Origin: JAXDAY01 sp034679345
Lineage (GTDB): Bacteria > Eisenbacteria > RBG-16-71-46 > CAIMUX01 > VGJL01
Length of the DNA stretch: 64,000 nucleotides
Reading direction: 5' to 3'
Assembly: GCA_034679345.1 (NCBI GenBank)
Contig: JAXDAY010000023.1
Location: 62,001-126,000 of the forward strand
The position numbers and the translations under genes are program-made. This document shows, one piece after another, positions 23,489 through 32,707 of this stretch; the first letter of the stretch is position 1, and each line of letters opens with the position of its first letter. Below the pieces are notes generated by a model. It had not been told where the DNA came from, ran no database searches, and was given only the letters and a program-made list of their open reading frames with translations.

Positions 23489-26400
23489 CACTGCTGCTCC
23501 ATCAACGCCCGGAAGTAGCGGTCCACGAGCGATCGGAAATCGCTCGGGATCGGATCCTGGGAACCCTTGAGGATGCCGCGACGAAGCTGCTCGCGCGCTG
23601 GGAGTTCCATGTCGACGGGAGGCGGACTGACCCGGGCGACCGGATCGACACCGGTTCGCGAGCGCCGCTGTTCCTCGAAATCCTGCCGGCGGAGGCTACG
23701 CTGAGCGGTGAGCAGACGGCTCAAGATCTTCTCCTGGCGCCGGAGGAGGCGATCGTCGAGGCGGCGATCCCGCATCTCCTTGGCGACCTCCTCCATCTCC
23801 TTGGCGAGATCGTCCAGGCGGCCGAGCGTCCCCTGCTGCTCTCCCATCGATTGGGAGAGATCCATGAGCCCCTGGCGAATCTGCTGCTGCCGCGCGGCGA
23901 GCTGCTCCAGCCGGCCCCCACCATCCTGCGGAAGCCGTCCCCCCTGCATTTGCGACTGCAGCTGCTGCGACTGCTGGTTCACCCCCTGCTGCTGGCCCGT
24001 CAGGCCTTCCATCTGCGAGAAGGGATTCGGCCGGTTGCAGGAGGAGGAGGACGAGGAGGCGTTGCACATGCTCTGGTTCGATTCGAGCAAGCTGGCCACG
24101 ACGGCATCCATGGACGATCCGGCGCGCTTGCCCAAAGCGCCCGCATTCGGCCGGTGACCAGTCTCGTAGGAGTCGGTCGCCGAGGCGATATTCTCCTGGA
24201 TCTCGCCAAGCATGCGCATCTGCCCCGGGGTGATGAACGGCGTCTGACGGGCCAGCTCGTAGATCTGGTCGACGACCGCGCCCGTCGCGCGGCCGATCCG
24301 ATCCTGCTCCACGGCGAGGTCCCGGTTGTTCTCCTTCGCGGCGCGATCGATGAGACTCTCCTGACGCTGGGAGAGCTCGACGAGGTCGCCGGCCAGCCCG
24401 AGGAGTTTCTTCGACATCTCCGCCGTCATCGACTGCTCGATCTGAGACTGCATTTGGCGCATCCGATCCAAGAATGACTGGAGCCCCTTGGAGGCCTTGC
24501 TCCCCGCCTTCCGCGCTCCGGATCGGTTCGAGCTGGACATGCACTGCTTGCCCGACTCCATCGCCTCGCTCGACTCCTGAAGCGACTGCTCCGATTGCTC
24601 CCCCTGGGAACCCTCGAGCTTCTCCGACATCTGCTCGTGACTCTCGGAGGCGAGCTTCTTGAGCTCCTCCATCTGGCGGCGAAGCTCCTCCAGCTCCTTC
24701 TGCGCCGCCTGCTGCCTTTCCGCGAGGGACTTCGCCTGCTCGGGGCTCAACGCGGAGGTCGAGTCGCCCTTGGACCCGCTGGGAGACTTGTTCAGCTCCT
24801 CGTTGATCCGCTCCTGCTCGGCGGCGAGCCGTTCGCCCCGCTGAATCATCTCGTCGAGCTTCTGCTCGGCGAGCAGGCGTTCGAGCATCTCGAGCGTCCG
24901 GTCGAGTCCTTGCTCGAGCTGCTTCTGCGTGAGCTTCATCTGCTCCATCGCCTTGCGGACCGCCTCGGGGTCGAGCCGTTCCATCGCCTGACGCATCTGC
25001 TCCATCATCCTGTGGAACTCAGGGCTCTGGATCTGGCGCATCAGGTCCTGGATCTGGGCGATCTTCGAGACGATTTCGGGGCTGAAGAGCTGTCCCTGCT
25101 CCATGCGCTGCATTTGACGGTCCATCGCGGAGGCGAGATTCTCCATCCTCTCGAGGATCTGTTCCTGCTTCTCGAGGAACGACTCGACCTCCTGCTTCTG
25201 CTCCCACTCCATGCTCCGCTCGGTGCGCAGCTCGCGGCTGATCCGGTCGAGCTGCTCGCGCAAGTCGGCCTGCCGCTCGAGCGACTCCCGAACCGACTCG
25301 ATCCCCTCCCGCCGCTCCTCGGTCTGCTCGACGTACATCTCCTCGAGCGTGGGGAATCGAATGACGAACTCGGGCGAGACGGTCGTCTTCGGTCCGCTGA
25401 CCGCGTCGTTGTCGGTGAGCTCCAGCCGGTAGCGGATCCGGTCCCCGGGAACCATGGCGATCTCGCTGAGATCCCATGGATGGGAGACGCGCGCCTCCCG
25501 CTCCCCCCCGAGGCGGGCGATTTCCGCCCGCTGCGGCGCGGCGTCGTTCCGCGCGAAGGACAGGGCGAGGCGGGTCAGGCCGAAGTCGTCGGCGCAGTCG
25601 ACCTCCAGGAGCACCCGCATGTCGGGCGGCAGATCGACCTGCTCCCCGGGAGCGATCAAGTAGAGGCTCGGGTGACGGTCCGGGATGGGCTCGATGTGAA
25701 ACTCGTCACTTCTCCAGCCGGCGGAGCGAGCGCCTCCGCTGAGCTCCACGTGATACCGTTCGGGCTCGCGAATGCGCAGTTTCGCCCGCCGTCCCATCTC
25801 CCCCGATTCCTGGAGGGCGACCTCCCTGCCCGACTCGAAGACCAGCCGCGCGCGCGCATCGCTCCGGCTCACCGCGACCATGAGATCGACCTCGCTGCCG
25901 ACGAGGGCCGTGATCGATCCGTGGGGCGAGAGCTCCTTCTCCGGCGCCAGGCCCGTGTAGGCCGGATACTCGATCCGCTTCTCATAGCCCGTCGCGCGAA
26001 GCGGCTCGGTGAGGAGCACGCGATAGGTCGGGGAACGTGTCTCCCGCACGGCGACGGCGTACTCCGTGGTCGCTTGGAGATCCGCCAGGACGCCGCTGAA
26101 TCCGCCCGAATCCGACCGCATCGCCTCTCGTTGCCATGCCCCGTCTCCGACTCGGTGGAAGAGGATCGGCTCGCCGTCGAGGCCGATCAGCCTCGCGTTG
26201 ACCTCCAGGCTCGCGCCCCGCTCCAGCGTCGCGTCTCCCGGAGCGACGACGATCATCCCCGCCGTCGCCGGATCGACATGCCCCGGTCGGACGATCTGGC
26301 CCGCTGAGCGAACCATCGCTTGAGGCGCCAAGAGGGAAAGCAGGGCGATTCCGACGAGAGCGCCCGCCGCTTGTCCGGTCGGCGTCCGCAGGTTGCGCGC

Positions 26401-26832
26401 CGGCGCGAGCGAGGCGAAGGGCACGGCGCGGGCCGTCTCGGTGCCTCGTCGAAGCACCTCTGAGGCGACCTCGCGCGCGAGTGGATCTTCCATCAAAGGG
26501 ATCCGGCGGCCGAGCTGCAGCGCGTTCAGGAGCTCATTGCGTCCCAGACGAGCCCGCTCCTCGACGCGCACGAGGAACTCGCCAAAGCCCAGATGCGAGC
26601 GCACGGCATAGCTCGCCGCCCTCACCATGCCCCCCAGGAGCCCGGCGGCGGCCGCGACCGGGACGAGCCAGGCCGAAAGGCGACCAGGGCCGAGCAGGAT
26701 GCCCAGGACCAGCGCCCCCAGTAGCGCGGGAAGGGTCACTGCGGCGCCGAGGAGAATCGCCTCGATGATCCGGCGGCTCCGGAACGTTGCATACCCCTTG
26801 CGGAGAACTCCCTGCAGGGTCTCAATCGCCAT
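23488..26832 (-). CDS. DUF4175 membrane protein with long coiled-coil tail
   Basis: The 1114-residue product has two membrane helices near residues 25-75 and another near 150-170, then a large extracytoplasmic beta-rich part with GTTVSPEF-type segments and a conserved YEKRIEYPAYTGL motif. From about residue 470 to the end it is a long Gln/Glu/Lys/Met-rich coiled coil with a CNASSSSSSCNRP stretch. This is the DUF4175 architecture; the family's biochemical role is unknown. The ATG at 26832 is 18 nt after the DUF4159 stop. DUF4175 and DUF4159 neighbours often sit with MoxR/DUF58 genes in other genomes (family knowledge), but none is in this window. Confidence 0.85.
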   Translation of the reverse strand: MAIETLQGVLRKGYATFRSRRIIEAILLGAAVTLPALLGALVLGILLGPGRLSAWLVPVAAAAGLLGGMVRAASYAVRSHLGFGEFLVRVEERARLGRNELLNALQLGRRIPLMEDPLAREVASEVLRRGTETARAVPFASLAPARNLRTPTGQAAGALVGIALLSLLAPQAMVRSAGQIVRPGHVDPATAGMIVVAPGDATLERGASLEVNARLIGLDGEPILFHRVGDGAWQREAMRSDSGGFSGVLADLQATTEYAVAVRETRSPTYRVLLTEPLRATGYEKRIEYPAYTGLAPEKELSPHGSITALVGSEVDLMVAVSRSDARARLVFESGREVALQESGEMGRRAKLRIREPERYHVELSGGARSAGWRSDEFHIEPIPDRHPSLYLIAPGEQVDLPPDMRVLLEVDCADDFGLTRLALSFARNDAAPQRAEIARLGGEREARVSHPWDLSEIAMVPGDRIRYRLELTDNDAVSGPKTTVSPEFVIRFPTLEEMYVEQTEERREGIESVRESLERQADLREQLDRISRELRTERSMEWEQKQEVESFLEKQEQILERMENLASAMDRQMQRMEQGQLFSPEIVSKIAQIQDLMRQIQSPEFHRMMEQMRQAMERLDPEAVRKAMEQMKLTQKQLEQGLDRTLEMLERLLAEQKLDEMIQRGERLAAEQERINEELNKSPSGSKGDSTSALSPEQAKSLAERQQAAQKELEELRRQMEELKKLASESHEQMSEKLEGSQGEQSEQSLQESSEAMESGKQCMSSSNRSGARKAGSKASKGLQSFLDRMRQMQSQIEQSMTAEMSKKLLGLAGDLVELSQRQESLIDRAAKENNRDLAVEQDRIGRATGAVVDQIYELARQTPFITPGQMRMLGEIQENIASATDSYETGHRPNAGALGKRAGSSMDAVVASLLESNQSMCNASSSSSSCNRPNPFSQMEGLTGQQQGVNQQSQQLQSQMQGGRLPQDGGGRLEQLAARQQQIRQGLMDLSQSMGEQQGTLGRLDDLAKEMEEVAKEMRDRRLDDRLLRRQEKILSRLLTAQRSLRRQDFEEQRRSRTGVDPVARVSPPPVDMELPAREQLRRGILKGSQDPIPSDFRSLVDRYFRALMEQQ

Positions 26833-26850
26833 GGCGCCTCTCCATCGGCC

Positions 26851-27528
26851 TCATCGAGTCAATGCGTAGTAGACGACGTTGATCGCCATCCGAAACGCCG
26901 CTTCGCGCTTCTCCGGCGGGTCGTTGTGGACTTCCGGATCCTCGAGCCCGTCGCCCACGTCCGACTCGAACGTGTAGAAGACCACGAGCCTGTCGCCGTC
27001 GAAGATCCCGAGGCCCTGGGGCGGTTTGCCGTCGTGCTCGTGAACCTTCGGCGGCCCGTGAGGGATCTCGTAGAAGCTGTGGTAGATCGGGTGGTCGAAG
27101 GGAACCTCGACCAGCTCGCGATCGGGAAAGACGCGCCGCATCTCCCGGCGGAAGCTCTCGTCCATTCCATAGTTGTCGTCGGCGAACAGGAAGCCGCCCG
27201 AGGTCAGATACCGGCGCAGGCGCTCCGCCTCCGCGTCGGTGAACCGGACGTTTCCGTGCCCGTTCATATAGAGGAAGGGGTAGTTGAATAGCTCCTCATC
27301 CAGCAGAGATAGGCGGACTTCGTCGAGCCGGTCGATCGCGATCGGGGTCCGCTCCCGGATCGCCTGGGCGAGATTCGGCAGACTCGAGGGATTGCTGTAC
27401 CAGTCCCCCCCCCCGTCGTACTGGAGACGGGCCAGCGCGAACCCCGCCCCTCCGGCCGACTGCGCCGGCGGGGCAACGAAGAGAAGGGCGAGCATTCCCG
27501 CGCCCAGACTGAGAGTTCGGTTTCCCAT
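26851..27528 (-). CDS. DUF4159 protein
   Basis: The 225-residue product has a signal peptide (MGNRTLSLGAGMLALLFVAPPAQSA). It then shows the DUF4159 core: ALARLQYDGGGDWYSNPSSLPNLAQAIRERT, FNYPFLYMNGHGNVRFTDAEAERLRRYLTSGGFLFADDNYG, FDHPIYHSFYEIPHGPPKVHEH, and the last helix AFRMAINVVYYALTR. The fold is ThuA/glutamine-amidotransferase-like with no known catalytic residues. The DGGGDW segment is encoded by a run of ten G, which is slippage-prone. It is the first gene of the DUF4159-DUF4175-TPR-unknown operon. Confidence 0.88.
   Translation of the reverse strand: MGNRTLSLGAGMLALLFVAPPAQSAGGAGFALARLQYDGGGDWYSNPSSLPNLAQAIRERTPIAIDRLDEVRLSLLDEELFNYPFLYMNGHGNVRFTDAEAERLRRYLTSGGFLFADDNYGMDESFRREMRRVFPDRELVEVPFDHPIYHSFYEIPHGPPKVHEHDGKPPQGLGIFDGDRLVVFYTFESDVGDGLEDPEVHNDPPEKREAAFRMAINVVYYALTR
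27405..27414. repeat. Homopolymer of ten C (G10 in the coding strand of DUF4159)
   Basis: The tract encodes the glycines in the conserved YDGGGDWY segment of the DUF4159 protein. A one-base slip would shift the frame about 40 codons in. A chance origin is plausible at this base composition. Confidence 0.6.
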
Positions 27529-27651
27529 GGTTCCTAGGACAGAGTATAGGGAACCCGAGCCACCGGGTTCGGTTCCTTCTGCGCGACCCCAGGCCCGGGG
27601 GTCGGGCCGGCGGCTACGAGACTGCGATGGCGGCCCCGGTCCGGATTCGCC

Positions 27652-28599
27652 TCAGGCCTTGATTCTGGCGGCCTGGGCCTCCGCCGCCTTGCGCCGGCGC
27701 TCGGCCGCGAGAGTGAGGTCCAGAGCCAGGGCGGAGGCGATGAAGATCGTCGAGTAGCTTCCGAAGATGACCCCGAGCAACACGGCCAAGGAAAAATCGT
27801 GGATCACCGGTCCGCCGAGGAAGTAGAGCGCCTCGGTCGTGAAGAGAACCGTCAGGGTCGTGATGAGCGTCCGGCTCAGGGTCTGATTGATCGCCAGATT
27901 GAAGATCTCCTCGTCCGCGGGCCGGCCGCTCCCCTTCAACCGCTCCCGCACTCGATCGAAGATGACGATCGTGTCGTTGATCGAGAATCCTCCGATGGTG
28001 AGAAGCGCGGCGATGACCGGGATGGTGATCTCCTTGTTCATGAGGGAGAAGAAGGCAAGGATGACCAGGACGTCATGCAAGAGCGCCACGATGCCGCCGA
28101 AGGCGAACTTGAACTCGTAGCGGATCCCCACGTAGATGAGGATCCCCAGAAGCGCGAAGAGGATCGCCCAGAATGCTTTCCTGCCTAGCTCTTTGCCGAC
28201 GCGAGGTCCGACGACCTCTTCGCGGAGCAACTCGCCTTCGATGTCGGGAATCTCCGACTGGACCGCGGCAAGGATCTTGTCCGAGGGAGGAGCCTCGCCG
28301 GCGATCCGTTCCTCGGGGCTGGGCACGCGGATCAGGAAGACCTCGCCCCCTTCACTCGCCTGGATCTCGGCCTCGGGATATCCGCCGCGCGACAGGGCCG
28401 CGCGGAGTTGGTCCGCCTCGAGCTTGTGGCTGAAGCGGTACTCGACCAGGATGCCGCCGGCGAAGTCGACGCCGAGACGGAACCCGCCATGGGCGATGAA
28501 GGAGACTAGTCCGGCCAACAGGATGAGCGACGAGAAGATGTAGGCATACCGCCGATAGCTGATGAACGGGACCTTCGCTCCCACCAGAAGCTGAAACAT
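27652..28599 (-). CDS. secF: Protein translocase subunit SecF
   Basis: SecF works with SecD to pull preproteins out of the SecYEG channel using the proton gradient. The 315-residue product has the N-terminal helix, the periplasmic domain start FRLGVDFAGGILVEYRF, and the conserved helix bundle with VALLHDVLVILAFFSL, IAALLTIGGFSINDTIVIFDRVRE and NQTLSRTLITTLTVLFTTEALYFLGG. Length and membrane pattern fit. It follows secD at 45 nt. Confidence 0.96.
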   Translation of the reverse strand: MFQLLVGAKVPFISYRRYAYIFSSLILLAGLVSFIAHGGFRLGVDFAGGILVEYRFSHKLEADQLRAALSRGGYPEAEIQASEGGEVFLIRVPSPEERIAGEAPPSDKILAAVQSEIPDIEGELLREEVVGPRVGKELGRKAFWAILFALLGILIYVGIRYEFKFAFGGIVALLHDVLVILAFFSLMNKEITIPVIAALLTIGGFSINDTIVIFDRVRERLKGSGRPADEEIFNLAINQTLSRTLITTLTVLFTTEALYFLGGPVIHDFSLAVLLGVIFGSYSTIFIASALALDLTLAAERRRKAAEAQAARIKA

Positions 28600-28644
28600 G
28601 TTTCCTCTACCTCTCCCTTTGAGACTGCAAATCGGCGGACTTCG

Positions 28645-30240
28645 TCAAATCGACAGCGAGCGGTTCGCGCGCCGGGCCAAGAAAGCCTCGAAGATCACCC
28701 GGGCGACGAACACCGCGGTGAAGAGGTTCGCGACGATCCCGAGTCCCAGGGTGATCGCGAAACCCTTGGTGGGCCCCGTCCCGAACCGGAAGAGGACCAG
28801 GGCGCTGATCAGGGTCGTCACGTTCGCGTCGAGGATCGTGCGCCACGCCCGATCGAAACCGTTCTCCACGGAGACCTTGACTGTCTTTCCCGCGCGCAGC
28901 TCTTCTCGAATCCGCTCGAAGATCAGGATGTTCGCATCCACGGCCATGCCGATCGTGAGGACGATCCCGGCGATCCCCGGCAGGGTGAGGGTCCCGCGCA
29001 AGGCCGCCAGCCCCGCGAACAGGAAGAAGACGTTGAGCGCGAGCGCGAAGACAGCGACCAGTCCGCTGGCCCGGTAGTAGATCAGCATGAAGCACACGAC
29101 GATCAGGGCGCCGACGATCCCCGCCCGGATTCCGCTCTCGATCGAGTCGCGGCCGAGCGACGGGCCTACGGTCCGCTCCTCGACCACGCGCAGCGGGGCC
29201 GGAAGCGCGCCGGCGCGCAGGACGATGGCGAGGTCCTTCGCCTCCGCCGGCTGGAACCGGCCCGTGATCTGGGCCTGGCCCGTCGGGATGCGGTCGCGGA
29301 TTACGGGCGCCGAGGCGACCTTGTCATCCAGGACGATGGCGAGCTGCCGGTTGATGTTGGCGCCGGTGACCTTGCGGAAGGTCGTCGCCCCGCGGTTGTT
29401 GAGCGTCATCGAAACGCCCCACGAGACCGGATCCCGCGGGTCGAGGCCGGGCTTGCTGACGGCGTTCGAGATCGTCTCGCCGGTCATTTCCGCCCGGCGA
29501 TTCATGACATAGAGGACCCGGCCGGTGCGGCCTTCGTCGAAGATCTCAGGCTTGGAGCTCCAGCCGATGGAGGCATCCCGCGGGATGAGGGAGTCGACGG
29601 GGATCGTGGCCAGGAGCTTGAGCACCGTCGGGAAGTCCTCCTCGAGGCACATCACACCGCCGAACCGCGACATGTCGGGATAGTCATACAGGAGGTCGGT
29701 CAGGGGACTGGCCATCGCCAGGCTGTCGGCAAAGAGGGAGTCGGGCATCCCCGCCGTGCGGGCTGAGAGCGCCCGATTCAGCCTCTCCACCACTTGGCGG
29801 GATTCCGCCGCCTGCTTCACCAGCTTGAACTCGAGCTGGGCCGTCTGACCGATCAGCTGGACGGCGCGCTCCTTGTCCAGGAGCCCCGGTAGCTGGATCA
29901 GCACCCGATCGTCCCCCTGCCGCTGGATCAGGGGTTCGGCGACGCCGAACTGATCGATCCGGTTGCGCAGGATCTCCATCGCCCGATCGAGGACATCCTT
30001 TTCGTCAGCGCCCGGGGGCAGCTTCGACTTGTCCAGCTCCAGGAGAAGGTTCATCCCCCCCACGAGGTCGAGACCCAGCTTCAGGGCCTTGCCCCGCTCC
30101 TCCTTGACCGCGACATTCCGGACGTCGTTCCGCTCCGCCAGGGGACGGTTGTAGAACTGGAACGTCGGCAGGAGGGAATAGACCGAGAGGGCGAGCAGCG
30201 CCCCCAGAAGCACCAGCTTCCAGCGAACAGACTGATTCAT
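28645..30240 (-). CDS. secD: Protein translocase subunit SecD
   Basis: The 531-residue partner of SecF has GKALKLGLDLVGGMNLLLELD near the first helix, then FGVAEPLIQRQGDDRVLIQLPGL, the P1 domain with a moderate insertion (about residues 150-270), QITGRFQPAEAKDLAIVLRAGALPAPL, and helices with LPGIAGIVLTIGMAVDANILIFERIREEL and DANVTTLISALVLFRFGTGPTKGFAITLGLGI. The ATG at 30240 is preceded by GGAGG at about 10 nt; the frame extends 11 codons upstream without support. A TTGACA-containing promoter candidate sits just upstream (30295-30319). Confidence 0.96.
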   Translation of the reverse strand: MNQSVRWKLVLLGALLALSVYSLLPTFQFYNRPLAERNDVRNVAVKEERGKALKLGLDLVGGMNLLLELDKSKLPPGADEKDVLDRAMEILRNRIDQFGVAEPLIQRQGDDRVLIQLPGLLDKERAVQLIGQTAQLEFKLVKQAAESRQVVERLNRALSARTAGMPDSLFADSLAMASPLTDLLYDYPDMSRFGGVMCLEEDFPTVLKLLATIPVDSLIPRDASIGWSSKPEIFDEGRTGRVLYVMNRRAEMTGETISNAVSKPGLDPRDPVSWGVSMTLNNRGATTFRKVTGANINRQLAIVLDDKVASAPVIRDRIPTGQAQITGRFQPAEAKDLAIVLRAGALPAPLRVVEERTVGPSLGRDSIESGIRAGIVGALIVVCFMLIYYRASGLVAVFALALNVFFLFAGLAALRGTLTLPGIAGIVLTIGMAVDANILIFERIREELRAGKTVKVSVENGFDRAWRTILDANVTTLISALVLFRFGTGPTKGFAITLGLGIVANLFTAVFVARVIFEAFLARRANRSLSI

Positions 30241-30294
30241 CCTTCGAAGGCCTCCGAGGCGCCGGTGGCGCAAACCGCAACAAATGAAGAGGCT

Positions 30295-30319
30295 ATGTAT
30301 TGTCGGGGCGACATGTCAA
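30295..30319 (-). promoter_or_regulatory. Candidate secDF promoter with embedded palindrome
   Basis: On the minus strand a perfect TTGACA (30319-30314) is followed directly by TGTCG-CCC-CGACA (30313-30301), a perfect 5-bp inverted repeat, and then ATACATAG. Spacing to a TACATA-like -10 would be 14 nt, which is short. The gene start is about 55-80 nt downstream. The palindrome could be an operator. Confidence 0.35.
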
Positions 30320-31458
30320 CGCAAAAGGTCCGTCACGGGGACCAGGCGGACGCCCCATGCGCGGAGCGAATCGGCGGCCTCCGGGAGGAATGCCCGGGTC
30401 TCCTTCCGGGCGTGCCCGATGAGAATCGCGCTCCCGCAGGACTCCGCCAACTCCCTGGCTTCCGCAAGTCGGGCGGCCATGGTGGCCCCATCCGGCCGCT
30501 CCTCCCCATCCAGGAACAGATCGGCGGTGAGGCATGCGACTCCCCGGCGGGCCGCCTCGTGGGACAGAATCGAGCCCTCGGATGTCCCGCTGTCGAGGAA
30601 GAAGATGCCGCGCGGGGAGAGCGACTCCATCAGGGCAGCCACAGTCTCGCGATCCTCGCATGCCCTGCTTCCCATGTGGTTGCTCACGCCCACAACCTTC
30701 GGCAGCCCGGCGAGGTGCTCCTCCAGGATCGAGGCGATGCGGGTGGGGGCCATCCCGGTCATGACCGCCCCCGGCCCGGGATCCGTCCCGGGGTAGTCCT
30801 TCGGCTCCATCGGTAGATGGAGGATCGGCGCATGGCCGGACTCGACCAGGATCCGAGCCGCCTCAGTGGAACGCGGGTATCCGGGAAGCACGGCGGGAGT
30901 GAACCGGACCGCAAGGGCGGCGAATGACTCGATCAGGTCGGCCGATTGGTATCCGAAGTCATCGATGACCAGGGCGACGCGCGGCTCGTCGCGGAGCTCC
31001 TTCAGAGAAGAGAAGATGACGGAGCGTGTCTCGGCGCCGCGCCGGAGGGTGATCACAAGCCTCGTTGCCTGTCCTGACCTCTGATCCTGGCGGGCGGAGA
31101 CGATCTCGGCGCCCCATGTAGCCGCCGCCCGCGCGAGCTCGGAGTGGATTCGAAACGGCGTGCGTCCGGGCGGAAGCTCGACGCGGAGATCTCCTCCCGT
31201 TCGGATCGGCGTGACTTCCAGGCGGCGGTCCCGGAGAAATCTCTCGATCGTCGCGAGGAGATCGGATGGGACGGCGGGAGGCGCTCGCCGGGCGCGTGGG
31301 GGCTCCGTCACGGGAGCCGCGTCGAGCCCACCCTGCTCCGCGTCGTCGCCGGATTTCGATGGCCAAAGGAGCACCAGGATCACGGCGAGAATCGGCAGAA
31401 TGAGGAAAACCGCCCCCAGAGGGAGCGGCTTTCGTTTCTTCCGGCGCGTCCGGGCCAA
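30316..31458 (-). CDS. Divergent polysaccharide deacetylase (YibQ/DUF610 family)
   Basis: The 380-residue product has an N-terminal membrane helix (RKKRKPLPLGAVFLILPILAVILVLLW), a Pro/Arg-rich linker, a small beta domain, then the divergent polysaccharide deacetylase domain with ALVIDDFGYQSADL, FTPAVLPGYPRS, ILHLPMEPKDYP, VGVSNHMGSRACED, FFLDSGTSEGSIL and ILIGHARKE. Family members are NodB-like and envelope-localised; the substrate is unproven. It lies 6 nt after a lipoprotein gene and closes the envelope cluster. Confidence 0.87.
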   Translation of the reverse strand: MARTRRKKRKPLPLGAVFLILPILAVILVLLWPSKSGDDAEQGGLDAAPVTEPPRARRAPPAVPSDLLATIERFLRDRRLEVTPIRTGGDLRVELPPGRTPFRIHSELARAAATWGAEIVSARQDQRSGQATRLVITLRRGAETRSVIFSSLKELRDEPRVALVIDDFGYQSADLIESFAALAVRFTPAVLPGYPRSTEAARILVESGHAPILHLPMEPKDYPGTDPGPGAVMTGMAPTRIASILEEHLAGLPKVVGVSNHMGSRACEDRETVAALMESLSPRGIFFLDSGTSEGSILSHEAARRGVACLTADLFLDGEERPDGATMAARLAEARELAESCGSAILIGHARKETRAFLPEAADSLRAWGVRLVPVTDLLR

Positions 31459-31464
31459 TGTCCG

Positions 31465-32067
31465 TCAGTTGGCGGCCGCAAGGGCCCCGAGTGGCTTGTC
31501 CTCCCACCAGACGATGTACCAGGTCTGGCCGTCCTGCACGAAGTAGAGCTCGGCCTGATTGTTCAACACCTCGTAGATCAACACGTCGCCCGTCTCCTCG
31601 TGCCTCCCGTCGATCGTCAGGTTCACGGGACTGAGCCTCACCTTGGTCCAGTCGGGATTGATCGGCGGGTCCTCCTGGGGCGTCCCGGCCGTGAAGCTCA
31701 GACGAATCTCCTCGGCCCGATAGCCTTCCCTGTTCGGCTCATTGCCGAACATGTTCTCCGCGCTGATCTTCTCGTCGGCAAGACCCCACTGGTCGGGGAT
31801 CTCGTCCTGCCCCGCATCCACGGGGTCGAAGACGTAGATGAAGCTCGGATGCAGCAGCTTGATGTATTCGACGTAGTTCTTCTCTTCGTACGACTGCTTG
31901 AGATTCGCCAGGACGTTGGTGATCGACGTCTGAGGGAGATACTCGGACTCGTCGTCGTCGGGCGGCTTGTCCTTGCCCTTGTCGGGACTGAACGGACAGC
32001 CGGCGATTCCGATCACGAGGACCGGCAGGACCCAGAGCAATCGGCTTCTGATGTGGGATCGGACCAT
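31465..32067 (-). CDS. Lipoprotein, related to the neighbouring lipoprotein
   Basis: The 200-residue product has a lipobox GIAGC (Cys24), then an acidic linker (KGKDKPPDDDESEY). The domain runs TSITNVLANLKQSYEEKNYVEYIKLLHPSFIYVFDP and ends AELYFVQDGQTWYIVWWEDKPLG. Its layout matches the upstream lipoprotein (helix with N/K-L-K, a Y-F-FDP turn, then strands ending in a Trp-rich ..W.IYRWAD/..W.IVWWED). An NTF2/SnoaL-like fold is possible but unproven. The gap to the upstream lipoprotein is 40 nt. Confidence 0.75.
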   Translation of the reverse strand: MVRSHIRSRLLWVLPVLVIGIAGCPFSPDKGKDKPPDDDESEYLPQTSITNVLANLKQSYEEKNYVEYIKLLHPSFIYVFDPVDAGQDEIPDQWGLADEKISAENMFGNEPNREGYRAEEIRLSFTAGTPQEDPPINPDWTKVRLSPVNLTIDGRHEETGDVLIYEVLNNQAELYFVQDGQTWYIVWWEDKPLGALAAAN

Positions 32068-32107
32068 GATCTCAATCTCCCTGTCAGGCCCCCGCGGAGC
32101 CTAGCGA

Positions 32108-32707
32108 CTATTCTAGCACCTCTTTGGCGACAACTGCAGACCCCGCTCCAAGATTCGGGTTCAGGCGGGCATAACCCCAGGTAAAAACGCCCGGAGCATC
32201 GGTCTCACGGACATCGGCCCAGCGGTAGATCAGCCACTGGAGGCCGTCCTTCCGGAAATAGAGGGTGCACCGCCCGAGAATGACCGCACTGTCCGCGACG
32301 CCTTGCCGGAACACCAAGCGGTACCCGAGGTTCCGATAAAACCGGGCATCGCCGATATCCCCCGAATCGCGGACCGTCCAGTCCAGACTTACAGTTGCCT
32401 CGTTGCGGAAAAGGGCCGTGAGGGCCTGAATGTCCCGGTCCAGGGTCCAGACTGACTCGGCCGTGGCGTCGAAAGGATCGAAGCGGAACTTGTAGTCGGT
32501 CGTCAACGATCGCTGGAAGTTCGTGATGACCCGGGCCTCGGTGGTCGCCTTCAGGTTCTTGAGGGCGATCCGCAGCTCAGTCGGGGTCTCGAATGGGACC
32601 TGCGGTCCAGTGCCGGGCGACTCGGGCTCACGCAGGTCGAAGATCCCGCAGCCGCAGAAGGCCAGAATCGAGACGAGGGCAAGACAGAAGCGGACGATTC
32701 CCTTCAT
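32108..32707 (-). CDS. Lipoprotein, paralogue of the next gene
   Basis: The 199-residue product has a lipobox AFCGC (Cys20), a Pro-rich linker, then ELRIALKNLKATTEARVITNFQRSLTTDYKFRFDP, and ends CTLYFRKDGLQWLIYRWADVRE before a short tail. Its pattern repeats in the neighbouring lipoprotein. The start codon overlaps the barrel gene stop by one base (TGATG), which implies tight coupling to the barrel. Function unknown. Confidence 0.75.
   Translation of the reverse strand: MKGIVRFCLALVSILAFCGCGIFDLREPESPGTGPQVPFETPTELRIALKNLKATTEARVITNFQRSLTTDYKFRFDPFDATAESVWTLDRDIQALTALFRNEATVSLDWTVRDSGDIGDARFYRNLGYRLVFRQGVADSAVILGRCTLYFRKDGLQWLIYRWADVRETDAPGVFTWGYARLNPNLGAGSAVVAKEVLE

Noticed and set aside
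24595..26307. 570-codon plus-strand Leu/His/Glu-rich open frame over DUF4175
   Set aside because: It is antisense to the coiled-coil codons (Glu/Gln read as Leu), so the composition is an artefact.
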